DNA from: Enterococcus sp. 4G2_DIV0659
Lineage (GTDB): Bacteria > Bacillota > Bacilli > Lactobacillales > Enterococcaceae
Length of the DNA stretch: 64,000 nt
NCBI RefSeq assembly: GCF_002140715.2
Contig: NZ_NGLE02000001.1
Location: 2,756,001-2,820,000 of the forward strand
Reading direction: 5' to 3'
The translations under genes and the position numbers were made by a program. Shown here piece by piece: positions 53,018 to 62,210 of this stretch (position 1 is the first letter of the stretch; each line of letters starts with the position of its first letter). Below the pieces are notes generated by a model. It had not been told where the DNA came from. It was given only the letters and a program-made list of their open reading frames with translations, and did no database searches.

Positions 53018-53499
53018 AAAAAGCAACAATGTTAACCTATTTAGATCAACAACTATCAAAAAACATTACAGAGTATGATGTAGCTCTTGACTGGAATCCG
53101 AAAAATCATGCAATCGAAGTGGTTTTCCGTTTATTTGCAGAAAATACCGAAGGAGAGTCAATCGATGATGCTGAAGGAACGACATCAGAAGAAGAAATTA
53201 TCGAATTTGAAGATGGTATTTTGCTGTATAATCCAGAAAAAACAGTGATGGATGAAGCGGATTATTTAGCAGTAATCCCTTATGAAGGAAAAAAAGGGAT
53301 TAAAAAGTCTGTATTGGATGGATTGATTGCTTATTTAAAAGATGTATTGGTAGAAGGTCAAAGTGATTTACTGGATTTTTTAACAGATGAAGAACAAGAA
53401 GTCTTTGAATTAAAATGGTCAGATGAAGCATTCGATCAAGCAATCAAAAACAATCAAAAAATAGATAGCGATACTTATATTGCTTATCCAAGCTATTAA
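53014..53499 (+). CDS. DUF3013 family protein
   Basis: Acidic cytoplasmic protein of 161 residues with no known function. The DUF3013 family is restricted largely to Lactobacillales and often lies next to prmA. The N-terminal half is a beta-rich VALDWNPKNHAIEVVF segment; the middle is very acidic (about 48-72). GGAAGAAAAG precedes the ATG, which overlaps the mpg stop. Confidence 0.8.
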   Translation: MKKATMLTYLDQQLSKNITEYDVALDWNPKNHAIEVVFRLFAENTEGESIDDAEGTTSEEEIIEFEDGILLYNPEKTVMDEADYLAVIPYEGKKGIKKSVLDGLIAYLKDVLVEGQSDLLDFLTDEEQEVFELKWSDEAFDQAIKNNQKIDSDTYIAYPSY

Positions 53500-53515
53500 A
53501 ATAAGAGGTGATTAC

Positions 53516-54463
53516 ATGAAATGGACTGAAGTAAAAGTTGAGACAGCAAGCGAAGCGGTTGAAGCGATTTCCAACATCATGATGGAAGCTGGTGCAAGCG
53601 GCGTAGCCATTGAGGATTCCTTAGATGTAGAGAATTTCCAGAGTGATCTTTATGGAGAATTGTTGGATAAAGAACAGTTCACCCATATTAAAGATGGAGC
53701 ATTAGTAATGGCTTATTTTCCAGAAACCACTTTCTTACCAGAAATTTTGCCGTTTATCAAAGAAAGTATTACTCGTTTACCAGAATTTGGTTTGGCTATT
53801 GGGAAAAATGAAGTAACTGTTAGTGAAGTTGCTGAAAGTGATTGGGCTACTGCTTGGAAGAAGTATTATCACCCTGTACGTGTTACACGTTTTCTGACAA
53901 TTGTGCCAAGTTGGGAAAAATACGAAGCACAAGATACCTCTGAAAAAATTATTACATTAGATCCTGGTATGGCTTTTGGAACAGGAACCCATCCGACCAC
54001 TCGTTTAACATTACAAGCCTTAGAAACAGTGTTGCGTGGTGGTGAAACTGTACTTGATGTGGGGACAGGTTCTGGGGTTTTAAGTATTGCCAGTAAACAT
54101 TTAGGAGCTAAAGAAGTTTATGCCTATGATTTAGATGATGTGGCTGTTACAGCCGCAAAAGAAAATATGGATATGAATCCAGTAGCTCAGGACGTTCAAG
54201 TTTCAGCAAATGATTTATTAAAAGAAGTAGCCATCAAAGCAGATGTCATTGTAGCGAATATTTTAGCGGATATCATCGTATTAATGATTGAAGACGCGTG
54301 GCGTTTGTTGAAAAATGAGGGGACATTGATTATTTCTGGCATTATTCACGAGAAAAAAGCAATGATCTTAGAAAAAATGACCGAAACAGGTTTCCTAGTG
54401 GATCAAATTTTCCAACAAGGGGATTGGTACGCGATTATTTTAAAGAAAACCGAGGAAGAGTAG
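53516..54463 (+). CDS. prmA: Ribosomal protein L11 methyltransferase
   Basis: Methylates lysines and the N-terminus of ribosomal protein L11. The ATG at 53516 follows AAGAGGTGA and gives 315 residues starting MKWTEVKVETASEAVEA; an upstream in-frame ATG lies inside the DUF3013 gene. The SAM site is LDVGTGSGVLSIASKHLGA near 179-197, preceded by the PrmA signature DPGMAFGTGTHPTT. A substrate-binding N-terminal domain (1-110) is present. Confidence 0.94.
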   Translation: MKWTEVKVETASEAVEAISNIMMEAGASGVAIEDSLDVENFQSDLYGELLDKEQFTHIKDGALVMAYFPETTFLPEILPFIKESITRLPEFGLAIGKNEVTVSEVAESDWATAWKKYYHPVRVTRFLTIVPSWEKYEAQDTSEKIITLDPGMAFGTGTHPTTRLTLQALETVLRGGETVLDVGTGSGVLSIASKHLGAKEVYAYDLDDVAVTAAKENMDMNPVAQDVQVSANDLLKEVAIKADVIVANILADIIVLMIEDAWRLLKNEGTLIISGIIHEKKAMILEKMTETGFLVDQIFQQGDWYAIILKKTEEE

Positions 54464-54464
54464 A

Positions 54465-55214
54465 ATGCAACGCTATTTCTTAACAGAATCTTATGAGTCA
54501 AAAGAGCGTTATTCAATCACAGGCGAAAATTATCATCATATGGTTCGTGTCATGCGGATGGAACCAGCACAACAAGTATTTTTAGCTTTTAGTGATCGTT
54601 TAGCCATTATAGCGGAAATTACAGAGATTACTGAAGATACAGTTTGTTTAAAGGAAATAAGTAAAGAAGTGAGCGAAAAAGAGCTGCCTATTCATGTCAC
54701 GATTGCTTGTGGCTATCCTAAAGGAGACAAATTAGAATGGGTTGTCCAAAAGGGAACCGAGCTTGGTAGTCATCGTTTCGTGGGATTTCCTGCAAAAAAC
54801 TCTGTCGTTAAGTGGGACCTTAAAAAACGAGTAAAAAAAACAGAGCGCTTGAAAAAAATTGCGACAGAAGCTGCTGAGCAATCGCATCGTCAGTTTGCGC
54901 CAGATGTTGTATTATTAGAGAAAGCAGACGAATTGATCCACTCTTTTTCTGAGTATGATAAAGTATTAGTTGCTTATGAGGAGTCTGCGAAAATTGGGGA
55001 ACGCAGCCAGTTTGCAAAAGCTTTATCTGAAGTGAACAAAGGAGAGTCTATACTGGTTATTTTTGGACCAGAAGGTGGTTTATCTGTGGATGAAGTAGAA
55101 AGATTTCAGTCATTAGGTGGTATTCTTTGTGGATTAGGACCACGAATTTTGCGTGCAGAAACAGCACCATTATATGTTTTGAGCGCTATTAGTTATCAAT
55201 TTGAATTAGTGTAA
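54465..55214 (+). CDS. rsmE: 16S rRNA (uracil1498-N3)-methyltransferase
   Basis: SPOUT-class methyltransferase of 249 residues. An N-terminal PUA-like domain (about 1-70) precedes the knot domain with conserved VQKGTELG, KIATEAAEQSHR, IFGPEGGLSVDEV and LGPRILRAETAPL. It begins one base after the prmA stop, the usual prmA-rsmE pairing. Confidence 0.95.
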   Translation: MQRYFLTESYESKERYSITGENYHHMVRVMRMEPAQQVFLAFSDRLAIIAEITEITEDTVCLKEISKEVSEKELPIHVTIACGYPKGDKLEWVVQKGTELGSHRFVGFPAKNSVVKWDLKKRVKKTERLKKIATEAAEQSHRQFAPDVVLLEKADELIHSFSEYDKVLVAYEESAKIGERSQFAKALSEVNKGESILVIFGPEGGLSVDEVERFQSLGGILCGLGPRILRAETAPLYVLSAISYQFELV

Positions 55215-55231
55215 GTATTAGGGGGCTATTT

Positions 55232-55879
55232 ATGGAGTTAAAGCTACAAAAACTTTCGGTTATGTTAGTAGATCCATCGATCACAGATCAACAATTCACA
55301 GAAGAAATTCTGTTTTTAAAGGCATTTCCTATTCGTTCTATTTTTGTTTTACCGTACAATGTTTCACGAGCCAAACAATTATTAACGGGAACAATGATTC
55401 AAGTGGGAAGTTTTGTTGATTTTCCATTAGGTTCTGGAACGTTAGCTAAAAAGGCTTTTGAAACAGGTCAAGTATACAGAGACGGGGCAACAGAGGTTTT
55501 TGTTACAATGGCGCCGGATCAATTGGCGTTTTACGCTAATCAGACTTATCAAGCATTAGAGCAGTTGTCATTTGGTCGAAATGCGCTAGGCTTCTTTTTA
55601 GATAGTAATAAATTAACAGATAATCAAAAACAAGTATTAACAACGAAACTAGGAGAATTGAATATCAGTGTAGTTTCTTTAGGGTTAGACTTAACGATGG
55701 AACAAGCAATTTATGATATGAGTATTTTTCGTACGGTACGAAGAAAGCAAATGTCCTTTCAAGTAAATGTCAAAGCACCTACCTTACTTGAAATTGAACT
55801 GCTTTTTCAAGCAGGAGCTTCACAAATCGGGATTAGTAATGGTCGGGAGATACTACCCTTGCTTTCAAAGTGGAATTAA
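55232..55879 (+). CDS. DeoC-like aldolase-family protein, apparently lacking the Schiff-base lysine
   Basis: TIM-barrel protein of 215 residues that resembles deoxyribose-phosphate aldolase in outline: VDFPLGSGTLAKKAFET corresponds to the GFPLG strand, GATEVFVTMAP to the GADEIDMVIN strand, and VNVKAPTLLEIELLFQAGA to the VKASGGIR region. The usual FIKTSTGF segment with the Schiff-base Lys is not recognisable (IFRTVRRKQMSF lies there), so the normal reaction is doubtful. It is short of the family's 220-260 residues. It follows rsmE by 17 bases. Function unknown. Confidence 0.6.
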   Translation: MELKLQKLSVMLVDPSITDQQFTEEILFLKAFPIRSIFVLPYNVSRAKQLLTGTMIQVGSFVDFPLGSGTLAKKAFETGQVYRDGATEVFVTMAPDQLAFYANQTYQALEQLSFGRNALGFFLDSNKLTDNQKQVLTTKLGELNISVVSLGLDLTMEQAIYDMSIFRTVRRKQMSFQVNVKAPTLLEIELLFQAGASQIGISNGREILPLLSKWN

Positions 55880-55890
55880 AACGCGAGGAA

Positions 55891-55919
55891 TTGAAAATCC
55901 AGAAAAATGTTAGTATAAT
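55891..55919 (+). promoter_or_regulatory. relA promoter
   Basis: TTGAAA (55891-55896), a 17-base spacer and TATAAT (55914-55919): close to consensus. The leader is about 140 bases and contains a wobble-rich hairpin followed by seven T (about 55932-55967), and a short stem over the relA binding site. Confidence 0.8.
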
Positions 55920-56042
55920 AAAAGATGTTGGAAGTGCTACTGTTTCAAGTGGTGCTTTTCTTTTTTTAATAATCAACTCTTTACATAAACATAAAAGATG
56001 AAGGAATGCGCTTATTTTTACGTATATATAGAAAATATAGGC

Positions 56043-56056
56043 CTCCTAAGAAGGAG
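56043..56056 (+). promoter_or_regulatory. Short hairpin covering the relA ribosome binding site
   Basis: CTCCT (56043-56047) can pair with AGGAG (56052-56056) around the tetraloop AAGA. AAGGAG is the relA Shine-Dalgarno sequence, so translation may be damped. Confidence 0.4.
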
Positions 56057-56064
56057 TGATAACG

Positions 56065-58278
56065 ATGCCAAAAGAGGAAATTATGACAGGGCCTGGAGTG
56101 ATAAAACTTGTCTCAAAATATATGGCGCCTGAGCATGTAGCATTTGTCCAAAAAGCCTGTGACTATGCTGAAAAAGCCCACGAAGGACAAGTTAGAAAGT
56201 CAGGCGAGCCGTATTTTATCCATCCTATTCAAGTAGCTGGAATTTTAGCTGAGTTACGGATGGACCCACATACTATTGCAACTGGTTTTTTACATGATGT
56301 AGTAGAAGACACTGAGGTTACACTTGAAGATTTAGAAAATGAATTTGGTGCAGATGTTGCAATGTTAGTGGACGGTGTGACAAAGCTCGGCAAAATAAAA
56401 TATAAATCTCATGAAGAACAACTGGCTGAAAATCATCGGAAAATGCTTTTAGCAATGGCTCAAGATTTACGTGTAATCATGGTGAAATTAGCTGACCGAT
56501 TGCACAATATGCGAACACTAAAGCATCTGCGGGAAGATAAACAACGTAGAATTGCCCAAGAAACACTGGAAATCTATGCACCCCTTGCTCATCGTTTAGG
56601 GATTAGCCGGATTAAGTGGGAATTAGAAGATACCGCATTGCGTTACATTAATCCAAACCAGTATTATCGGATTGTTAACTTGATGCAAAGTAAAAGAGAT
56701 GAACGTGAAGCGTATGTAGAAGAAGCGGTGGAAGATATTCGTATAGCTACCGAGGACTTAGAAATTTATGCTGAAATTTATGGTCGACCAAAACATATTT
56801 ATTCGATTTATCGGAAAATGAAAGACCAAAAAAAACAATTCAATGAAATCTATGATTTATTGGCCATTCGTGTAATCGTGGACTCTATTAAAGATTGTTA
56901 TGCGGTATTAGGTGCAATCCATACGAAATGGACACCGATGCCAGGTCGTTTTAAAGACTACATTGCAATGCCTAAAGCAAATATGTACCAATCGATTCAT
57001 ACAACAGTCATCGGACCAAAAGGTAATCCCGTAGAAGTGCAGATTAGAACCCATGAAATGCATCAAATCGCTGAATTTGGGGTGGCTGCTCACTGGGCAT
57101 ACAAAGAAGGCAAAACAGAAAAAGTGGATGAAGATACAGACACGAAACAGTTAAGTTGGTTCCATGAAATTCTTGAACTTCAAGATGAAAGTTATGATGC
57201 TTCTGAGTTTATGGAGAGTGTCAAAGGAGATATCTTTAGCGATAAAGTTTATGTTTTTACTCCAACAGGTGATGTAACGGAGTTGCCTAAAGGTTCTGGA
57301 CCTCTTGATTTTGCTTACAGTGTTCATACTGAAATCGGGAATAAAACCACCGGAGCTAAGGTCAATGGTAAAATGGTTCAATTGGACTATACGTTGAAAA
57401 ACGGAGATATCATTGAAGTTTTAACTTCACCAAATTCCTTTGGACCAAGCCGTGACTGGCTAAAAATGGTTGCAACAAGTAAAGCCCGTAATAAGATCAA
57501 GCGATTCTTTAAAATTCAAGATCGTGAAGTAAATATTATCAAAGGCCATGATGCAATCAGCAAGTATTTATTAGAACATGGTTTTACACCAAAAGAATTT
57601 TTAAATAAAACCAAAATAGCAGAAGCATTGGATCGCTTTAATTTTCAATCAGAAGACGATTTGTATGCAGCTGTTGGCTATGGTGAGATCAGTGCACAAG
57701 TGGTTTTTAATCGTTTGACTGAAAAAGAACGTAAAGTACAAGAAATGGAACGTCAAAAACAAGAAGCAGAAGAATTGATGACACAACCTGTAAAAAAAGA
57801 ATCAGATAAAATGAAGGTTCGTCATGAAGGCGGCATTGTGATTCAAGGAGTGGAAAATCTACTTGTTAGAATCAGTCGTTGCTGTAATCCTGTGCCCGGA
57901 GACGAAATTGTCGGCTATATTACGAAAGGGCGAGGCGTTTCGATTCATAGGGCAGACTGCCAAAATGTACAGCATCAAGAAGAACTTGCTCAACGACTAA
58001 TCGAAGTGGAGTGGGAAGATACTGATAGCTTAAATAAAGAATATGATGCAGATTTAGAGATTTACGGCTATAACCGTAGTGGCTTGTTGAATGATGTGCT
58101 ACAAGCCATCAGTTCAATGACTAAAAATCTAGTTAGTGTAGAAGCAAAGCCTACAAAAAATAAAATGGCCATGATTCATGTGACCGTAAAAATTCAAAAT
58201 CTAGCACATTTAAAAACGATCGTGGACAAAATCAAAAATATACCGGACGTCTACAATGTTCGTCGTACCAATGGTTAG
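56065..58278 (+). CDS. relA: Bifunctional (p)ppGpp synthetase/hydrolase (RSH)
   Basis: Main stringent-response enzyme. The ATG at 56065 is used (737 residues); a GTG three codons earlier overlaps the binding site. The hydrolase HD domain (HDVVEDT, His77-Asp78) is intact, the synthetase domain (about 220-380) has GRPKHIYSIYRKM, a TGS domain lies about 395-455, and a C-terminal ACT domain about 665-737. Having both an intact HD motif and synthetase makes it a Rel-type bifunctional enzyme. It is co-transcribed with dtd. Confidence 0.96.
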   Translation: MPKEEIMTGPGVIKLVSKYMAPEHVAFVQKACDYAEKAHEGQVRKSGEPYFIHPIQVAGILAELRMDPHTIATGFLHDVVEDTEVTLEDLENEFGADVAMLVDGVTKLGKIKYKSHEEQLAENHRKMLLAMAQDLRVIMVKLADRLHNMRTLKHLREDKQRRIAQETLEIYAPLAHRLGISRIKWELEDTALRYINPNQYYRIVNLMQSKRDEREAYVEEAVEDIRIATEDLEIYAEIYGRPKHIYSIYRKMKDQKKQFNEIYDLLAIRVIVDSIKDCYAVLGAIHTKWTPMPGRFKDYIAMPKANMYQSIHTTVIGPKGNPVEVQIRTHEMHQIAEFGVAAHWAYKEGKTEKVDEDTDTKQLSWFHEILELQDESYDASEFMESVKGDIFSDKVYVFTPTGDVTELPKGSGPLDFAYSVHTEIGNKTTGAKVNGKMVQLDYTLKNGDIIEVLTSPNSFGPSRDWLKMVATSKARNKIKRFFKIQDREVNIIKGHDAISKYLLEHGFTPKEFLNKTKIAEALDRFNFQSEDDLYAAVGYGEISAQVVFNRLTEKERKVQEMERQKQEAEELMTQPVKKESDKMKVRHEGGIVIQGVENLLVRISRCCNPVPGDEIVGYITKGRGVSIHRADCQNVQHQEELAQRLIEVEWEDTDSLNKEYDADLEIYGYNRSGLLNDVLQAISSMTKNLVSVEAKPTKNKMAMIHVTVKIQNLAHLKTIVDKIKNIPDVYNVRRTNG

Positions 58279-58290
58279 GAGGAATAAAGG

Positions 58291-58737
58291 ATGAAAGCAG
58301 TCATCCAACGAGTCAGCCAAGCTGAAGTTGTGATTGATCAAAAAAGTGTTGGGAAAATTGATCAAGGATTCATGATTTTATTAGGGATTCATGAAACAGA
58401 TACCGCTGAAGATGTTGCCTACTTGGTTCGGAAAATCAGTAAACTTCGTGTTTTTGAAGATGAAGGGGGTAAAATGAATTTAAGTATTCAAGAGATTAAA
58501 GGTCGTATTTTAAGCGTTTCTCAATTTACCTTATATGCCGATACTAGAAAAGGGAACCGGCCAAGTTTTATCGAAGCTGCCCGACCAGAGACGGCAATTC
58601 CTTTATATGAATTATTTAACAAACAACTAAAAGAGCTATCAATTCCTGTTGAAACAGGTGAATTTGGCGCTGATATGGCGGTTTCGTTGATTAATGATGG
58701 ACCAGTAACGATTATCATTGATACAAAAAATAAATAG
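58291..58737 (+). CDS. dtd: D-aminoacyl-tRNA deacylase
   Basis: Hydrolyses D-amino acids from tRNA. The 148 residues have the [17 protein letters not shown] motif near 79-95 and the C-terminal [10 protein letters not shown] with the Gly-cisPro-type GP motif. It lies 12 bases after relA with a strong TAGGAGG, the common relA-dtd pair. Confidence 0.95.
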   Translation: MKAVIQRVSQAEVVIDQKSVGKIDQGFMILLGIHETDTAEDVAYLVRKISKLRVFEDEGGKMNLSIQEIKGRILSVSQFTLYADTRKGNRPSFIEAARPETAIPLYELFNKQLKELSIPVETGEFGADMAVSLINDGPVTIIIDTKNK

Positions 58738-58798
58738 TAATTAGTTACAAGTGGAACAAAGAACCTTTTTGATTAGCTCTCACCATTTATTCGTAGTT

Positions 58799-58846
58799 AG
58801 GGTATGAGGCAAAAGTGATTTTTACTTTTGTCTCATACCCTTTTTG
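58799..58846 (+). terminator. Intrinsic terminator after dtd
   Basis: AGGGTATGAGGCAAAAGT pairs with ACTTTTGTCTCATACCCT, followed by TTTTT. Confidence 0.92.
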
Positions 58847-58897
58847 CCAAATATACAATTTTGCAAAAAAAAAGCTATATAAAGATCAGATGATTGG

Positions 58898-58903
58898 TAT
58901 AAT
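58898..58903 (+). promoter_or_regulatory. Extended -10 of the acyltransferase-like gene
   Basis: TATAAT preceded by TGG. There is no good -35. Initiation would fall near 58910. Confidence 0.4.
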
Positions 58904-58953
58904 AAACAAAAAGGATCAAATTGACAAAAAATAAACGATTGTTGAGGTATCTG

Positions 58954-60710
58954 ATGAAAAAATACACAGAAGATTTACGACCAAAATTAGAAAAATTACC
59001 TATACCAGATTTACATGAGACATTGGATGCATTAATCGAGTGGACGAAACCTTTAATGACAAATGAAGAATTAAGTAAGTTTCAAGAGAAAGTAACCACT
59101 TTTGGTGATTCTGAAGGTATCCTGTTGCAAAAAGAGCTCATGCAATATACAGAACAAAGGAAAGGCAGTTGGCTAGCTCCTTTATGGCAAGAGGGTTATT
59201 TAGAAAGTCGAGGCTATTTACAAAGTGAGTCAAACTTTGCGTTAATTATTGATCAAGATTTCTATAAGAAAATTAAAACAAGAGAAGCTAGGGCAGCGCA
59301 ATTAATTTATCATTTAACAAAGATTTATCTTAGTTTAGCTAATGAAACATATCCAATTGAGTATACAAGAAACAATCAAAATGTAGATATGTCATTTTAT
59401 CCCAATTTTTTCAAAAGTTGTAGAATACCTGGCAGAAAAATTGATTCCTTTTATAAAGGAGAACAAGGGACAGCTAATCTTTTTGTTGTTTTAATTGTAA
59501 GCGGTGTATTTTTTCGGTTAAATGTTACAGATGATAAAGGAAATGTTTATCCAATCCAACAATTACTGGAAAATTTGCACTATATTTTATCACTTGAGAT
59601 TGAACCCAAACAACAAGAAAATCTGCTTCCTTATCTCACAAGCGTTGGAAGAGAAGAATCTGCCTTGATTTATCAACAACTAAAGAAGTCTAAAGAAAAT
59701 TTGAGTAATTTAATGCAAATTGAAAATGCGCTATTTATTTTGAGTTTTTCACAAGGTGAGGATCATACTGCAAACGAGCGGATCAATGATGTTTTATTGA
59801 ATACTAGCCATCAATTTTTAGCAAAAACAACACAAGTAATACTCACAAAAAATGGTTATATTGGATTTAATCTGGAGCATACAGCGATTGATGGCGTGCC
59901 AACTTTGAATATGCTGACGGAGCTATTTGCGTCATTTACTGACCAAGACTGGATTGTTCAAGATTATTCATCGTCTTTAGTAGAAAAATTTGAGTGGGTT
60001 CTAGAAAATGATTCAGTTGCTCTGCTGGAGAAGGCTAAAAAAGTAGCTGAAGTGGAAAATAACTCTTATAGTATCAAGCATCAAGTAATAGCTGGAATTG
60101 GAAAAGAACGAATGAAAAAAGGGAAAGTTAGTCCAGATGCCTTTTTCCACATTGCCTTAGCAATGGCTCAACAAACTGTTTTTGGTAAATTACGATCAGT
60201 TTATGAACCAGTTGCTATGCGAATGTTTTATGAAGGTCGTACTGAATCCGCCCGATCAATCAGTCAAGAGAAAAGAGACTTTGCAGAAGCCTTCTATGAG
60301 CAGAAGGAAACAGTTTCTAAAAAAGAATTGGTGGAATTGTTTAACAAAGCAGCAACCGCCCATTCGAACCGGATCAGTCAATGTCAAAAGGGAAAAGGGA
60401 TAGAACGCCATCTTTTGGGTTACAAAAAAGAGCTATTCAGACGGACATAACTACACGATTTTTTTCAGAAAAAGCATTTAAATTATTAAACGAAGATTTT
60501 ATATCTACAACAGGTATCCCTTATGAACTAGTGGAATCATTTAGTTTTGGTCCAGTGAATAAATCTGGATTTGGCTTGTATTACGGCATTTTGCCTGAGA
60601 AAGTAGTTGTGACTATTTCTGCTAAAAAAAATAATGAATATCAACTACTACAATTTATTAAAGCGATAGAGGAAGCTCTAATCTCGTTAACGAATCTGTT
60701 AACTATTTAA
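58954..60710 (+). pseudogene. Choline/carnitine O-acyltransferase-like protein, single frameshift
   Basis: Member of a family best known from eukaryotes, which moves acyl groups between CoA and carnitine or choline. About 585 residues if joined. The ATG at 58954 follows TTGAGG and gives the family-type start KLEKLPIPDLHETLD; a TTG at 58921 is an alternative. The catalytic His is in NLEHTAIDGVP near 312. The first frame ends at 60450 after GIERHLLG. The C-terminal part, LQKRAIQTDITT, then FGPVNKSGFGLYYG, is open in the other frame to 60710. One missing base near 60408-60421 explains the break. The true substrate is unknown. Confidence 0.75.
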
Positions 60711-60728
60711 CACGAAAAAATGAATATG

Positions 60729-60783
60729 CTGAGAGAAATAAAAAGAAAGAACCTATTTTCTGATTATTTCTTTCAGTTTTTTT
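60729..60783 (+). terminator. Intrinsic terminator after acyltransferase-like gene
   Basis: CTGAGAGAAATAA pairs with TTATTTCTTTCAG, with one wobble or mismatch, followed by seven T. Confidence 0.8.
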
Positions 60784-60791
60784 ATTTGCTA

Positions 60792-60820
60792 TTGTCTTTT
60801 TATGATAGTTAGTTTAAAAT
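60792..60820 (+). promoter_or_regulatory. Promoter of zinT-like gene
   Basis: TTGTCT (60792-60797), a 17-base spacer and TAAAAT (60815-60820). Confidence 0.6.
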
Positions 60821-60832
60821 AATTTGATTAAA

Positions 60833-60847
60833 TCGTAATGATTTCGT
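60833..60847. promoter_or_regulatory. Zur-box-like operator
   Basis: TCGTAATGATTTCGT matches the 7-1-7 Firmicute Zur box TCGTAATnATTACGA at 12 of 14 positions, with a perfect first half. It sits just downstream of the predicted transcription start. Confidence 0.6.
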
Positions 60848-60924
60848 TTTGTTGTTCCCAAATCAGAAAAGCAACCGAACAGATATTATTAGGGGTAATC
60901 ACTAAAAATAAGAATTGAGGTTAG

Positions 60925-61623
60925 ATGATGAAAAAGAAAAATCTAAGGTTGTTAAAAGTAACAGGGATTCTTTTATTGAGTGTGTTGATTGCTAGTGGAT
61001 GTACAAAAACAAGTAAAGATAAACCTAATGAAACACAAGCTGCAACAAGTCGGGATTCACAAGAAAAACATACACATAAGCATAGCCATAGTCAAGAAGG
61101 TTCGTTTAAAGATGAGGATATTCAAAATAGAACGTTACAAGATTGGTCGGGTGATTGGCAATCAGTTTATCCCTATTTACTCGATGGAACATTGGATGAA
61201 GTGCTTGAACAAAAAGCAAAGGAAAAAAAAGATAAAACCCTTGAGGAGTATAAAAAATATTATACAACTGGCTACAAAACAGATAGTCAACGAATTGTGA
61301 TCGAAGGAAATACAATCGAATTTTTTAAAGGAAAGACTTCCCAAAAAGCAGATTATCAATATGATGGATATCGAATTTTAACGTATGAGTCTGGTAAAAG
61401 GGGCGTCCGCTATTTATTCAGTGTAACAGACGAAAATAGTGAGGCTCCAAAGAATATTCAATTTAGCGATCATAAAATCAAACCAACAAAAGCAGAACAT
61501 TTTCACCTATATTTTGGCAACGAGAGTCATGAGGAGCTATTGAAAGAATTAGAAAATTGGCCGACTTATTATCCGAGTGATTTATCCGGTGTTGAGATCG
61601 CTCATGAGATGTTGCATCATTAA
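60925..61623 (+). CDS. ZinT-family zinc-binding lipoprotein
   Basis: Exported metal-binding lipoprotein of 232 residues (231 from the second ATG at 60928). The lipobox LIASGC places the lipidated cysteine at Cys26. A His-rich linker (HTHKHSHS, about 49-56) is followed by a ZinT/YodA domain (LQDWSGDWQSVYPYLLDGTLDEV) with C-terminal ligands in HFHLYFGN and EMLHH. It probably captures zinc for an ABC importer outside this window. The Zur-like box in its promoter supports induction by zinc shortage. Confidence 0.87.
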   Translation: MMKKKNLRLLKVTGILLLSVLIASGCTKTSKDKPNETQAATSRDSQEKHTHKHSHSQEGSFKDEDIQNRTLQDWSGDWQSVYPYLLDGTLDEVLEQKAKEKKDKTLEEYKKYYTTGYKTDSQRIVIEGNTIEFFKGKTSQKADYQYDGYRILTYESGKRGVRYLFSVTDENSEAPKNIQFSDHKIKPTKAEHFHLYFGNESHEELLKELENWPTYYPSDLSGVEIAHEMLHH

Positions 61624-61650
61624 AAAGTGACTTGCTGTTGCTTTGGATTT

Positions 61651-61695
61651 AGAGGGCCTAGCAAAACGAAAGCTCCGTTTTGTTACGCTCTTTTT
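61651..61695 (+). terminator. Intrinsic terminator after zinT-like gene
   Basis: AGAGGGCCTAGCAAAACG pairs with CGTTTTGTTACGCTCT, imperfectly, followed by TTTTT. Confidence 0.7.
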
Positions 61696-61844
61696 ATATT
61701 GCTCTTCAATTAAAAAGGAACAATACATAAAATAGTCAACAAAATGAGTTAAAAAGCAGAAAGCTAAAGTTTTCTTGCTTTTCTATAGTATAATAATTTC
61801 AACTGAGTATATCAGTCACAAAACAGATGAAGGATGGGAGCAAA

Positions 61845-62210
61845 TTGGGGAAAATTAGAATCAATAATATGAAATTTTACACGAAAAATGGTGTATTGCC
61901 AGAGGAGCGGATTTTAGGACAGCAGTTAGAAGTTGATGTAGAATTACGATTGCCGTTAAAACAAGCTGGTAAAACGGATGACGTAAATGATACAGTCAGT
62001 TATGCAGAAGTGAACGATAAAATTAATGAACGATTGACCAATCATTCTTATAATCTGATTGAAGCCGTGGCTTCTGCTATTTTGGATGATATTGAAGTGG
62101 AACATGGTGAAAAACTAGAAAGTGCGCTTGTTCGTGTGAGAAAATATAGTGTGCCAATGCCAGGGCTATTTGATAATATTGAAATTGAAATGGATAGAGA
62201 ATTCGTATGA
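61845..62210 (+). CDS. folB: Dihydroneopterin aldolase
   Basis: Cleaves dihydroneopterin to 6-hydroxymethyl-dihydropterin in folate synthesis. The TTG at 61845 gives 121 residues starting (M)GKIRINNMKFYTKNGVLPEE; GGGAG lies a few bases before it. An ATG at 61827 adds six residues but lacks a binding site. Conserved substrate residues are in NGVLPEER, VSYAEV and the catalytic Lys of VRVRKYSVPMPG. It overlaps folK by 4 bases. Confidence 0.9.
   Translation: MGKIRINNMKFYTKNGVLPEERILGQQLEVDVELRLPLKQAGKTDDVNDTVSYAEVNDKINERLTNHSYNLIEAVASAILDDIEVEHGEKLESALVRVRKYSVPMPGLFDNIEIEMDREFV

Noticed and set aside
55932..55967. Strong terminator within the relA leader
   Set aside because: The stem relies on several G-U pairs. 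It is mentioned only as part of the leader structure and not called as a terminator.
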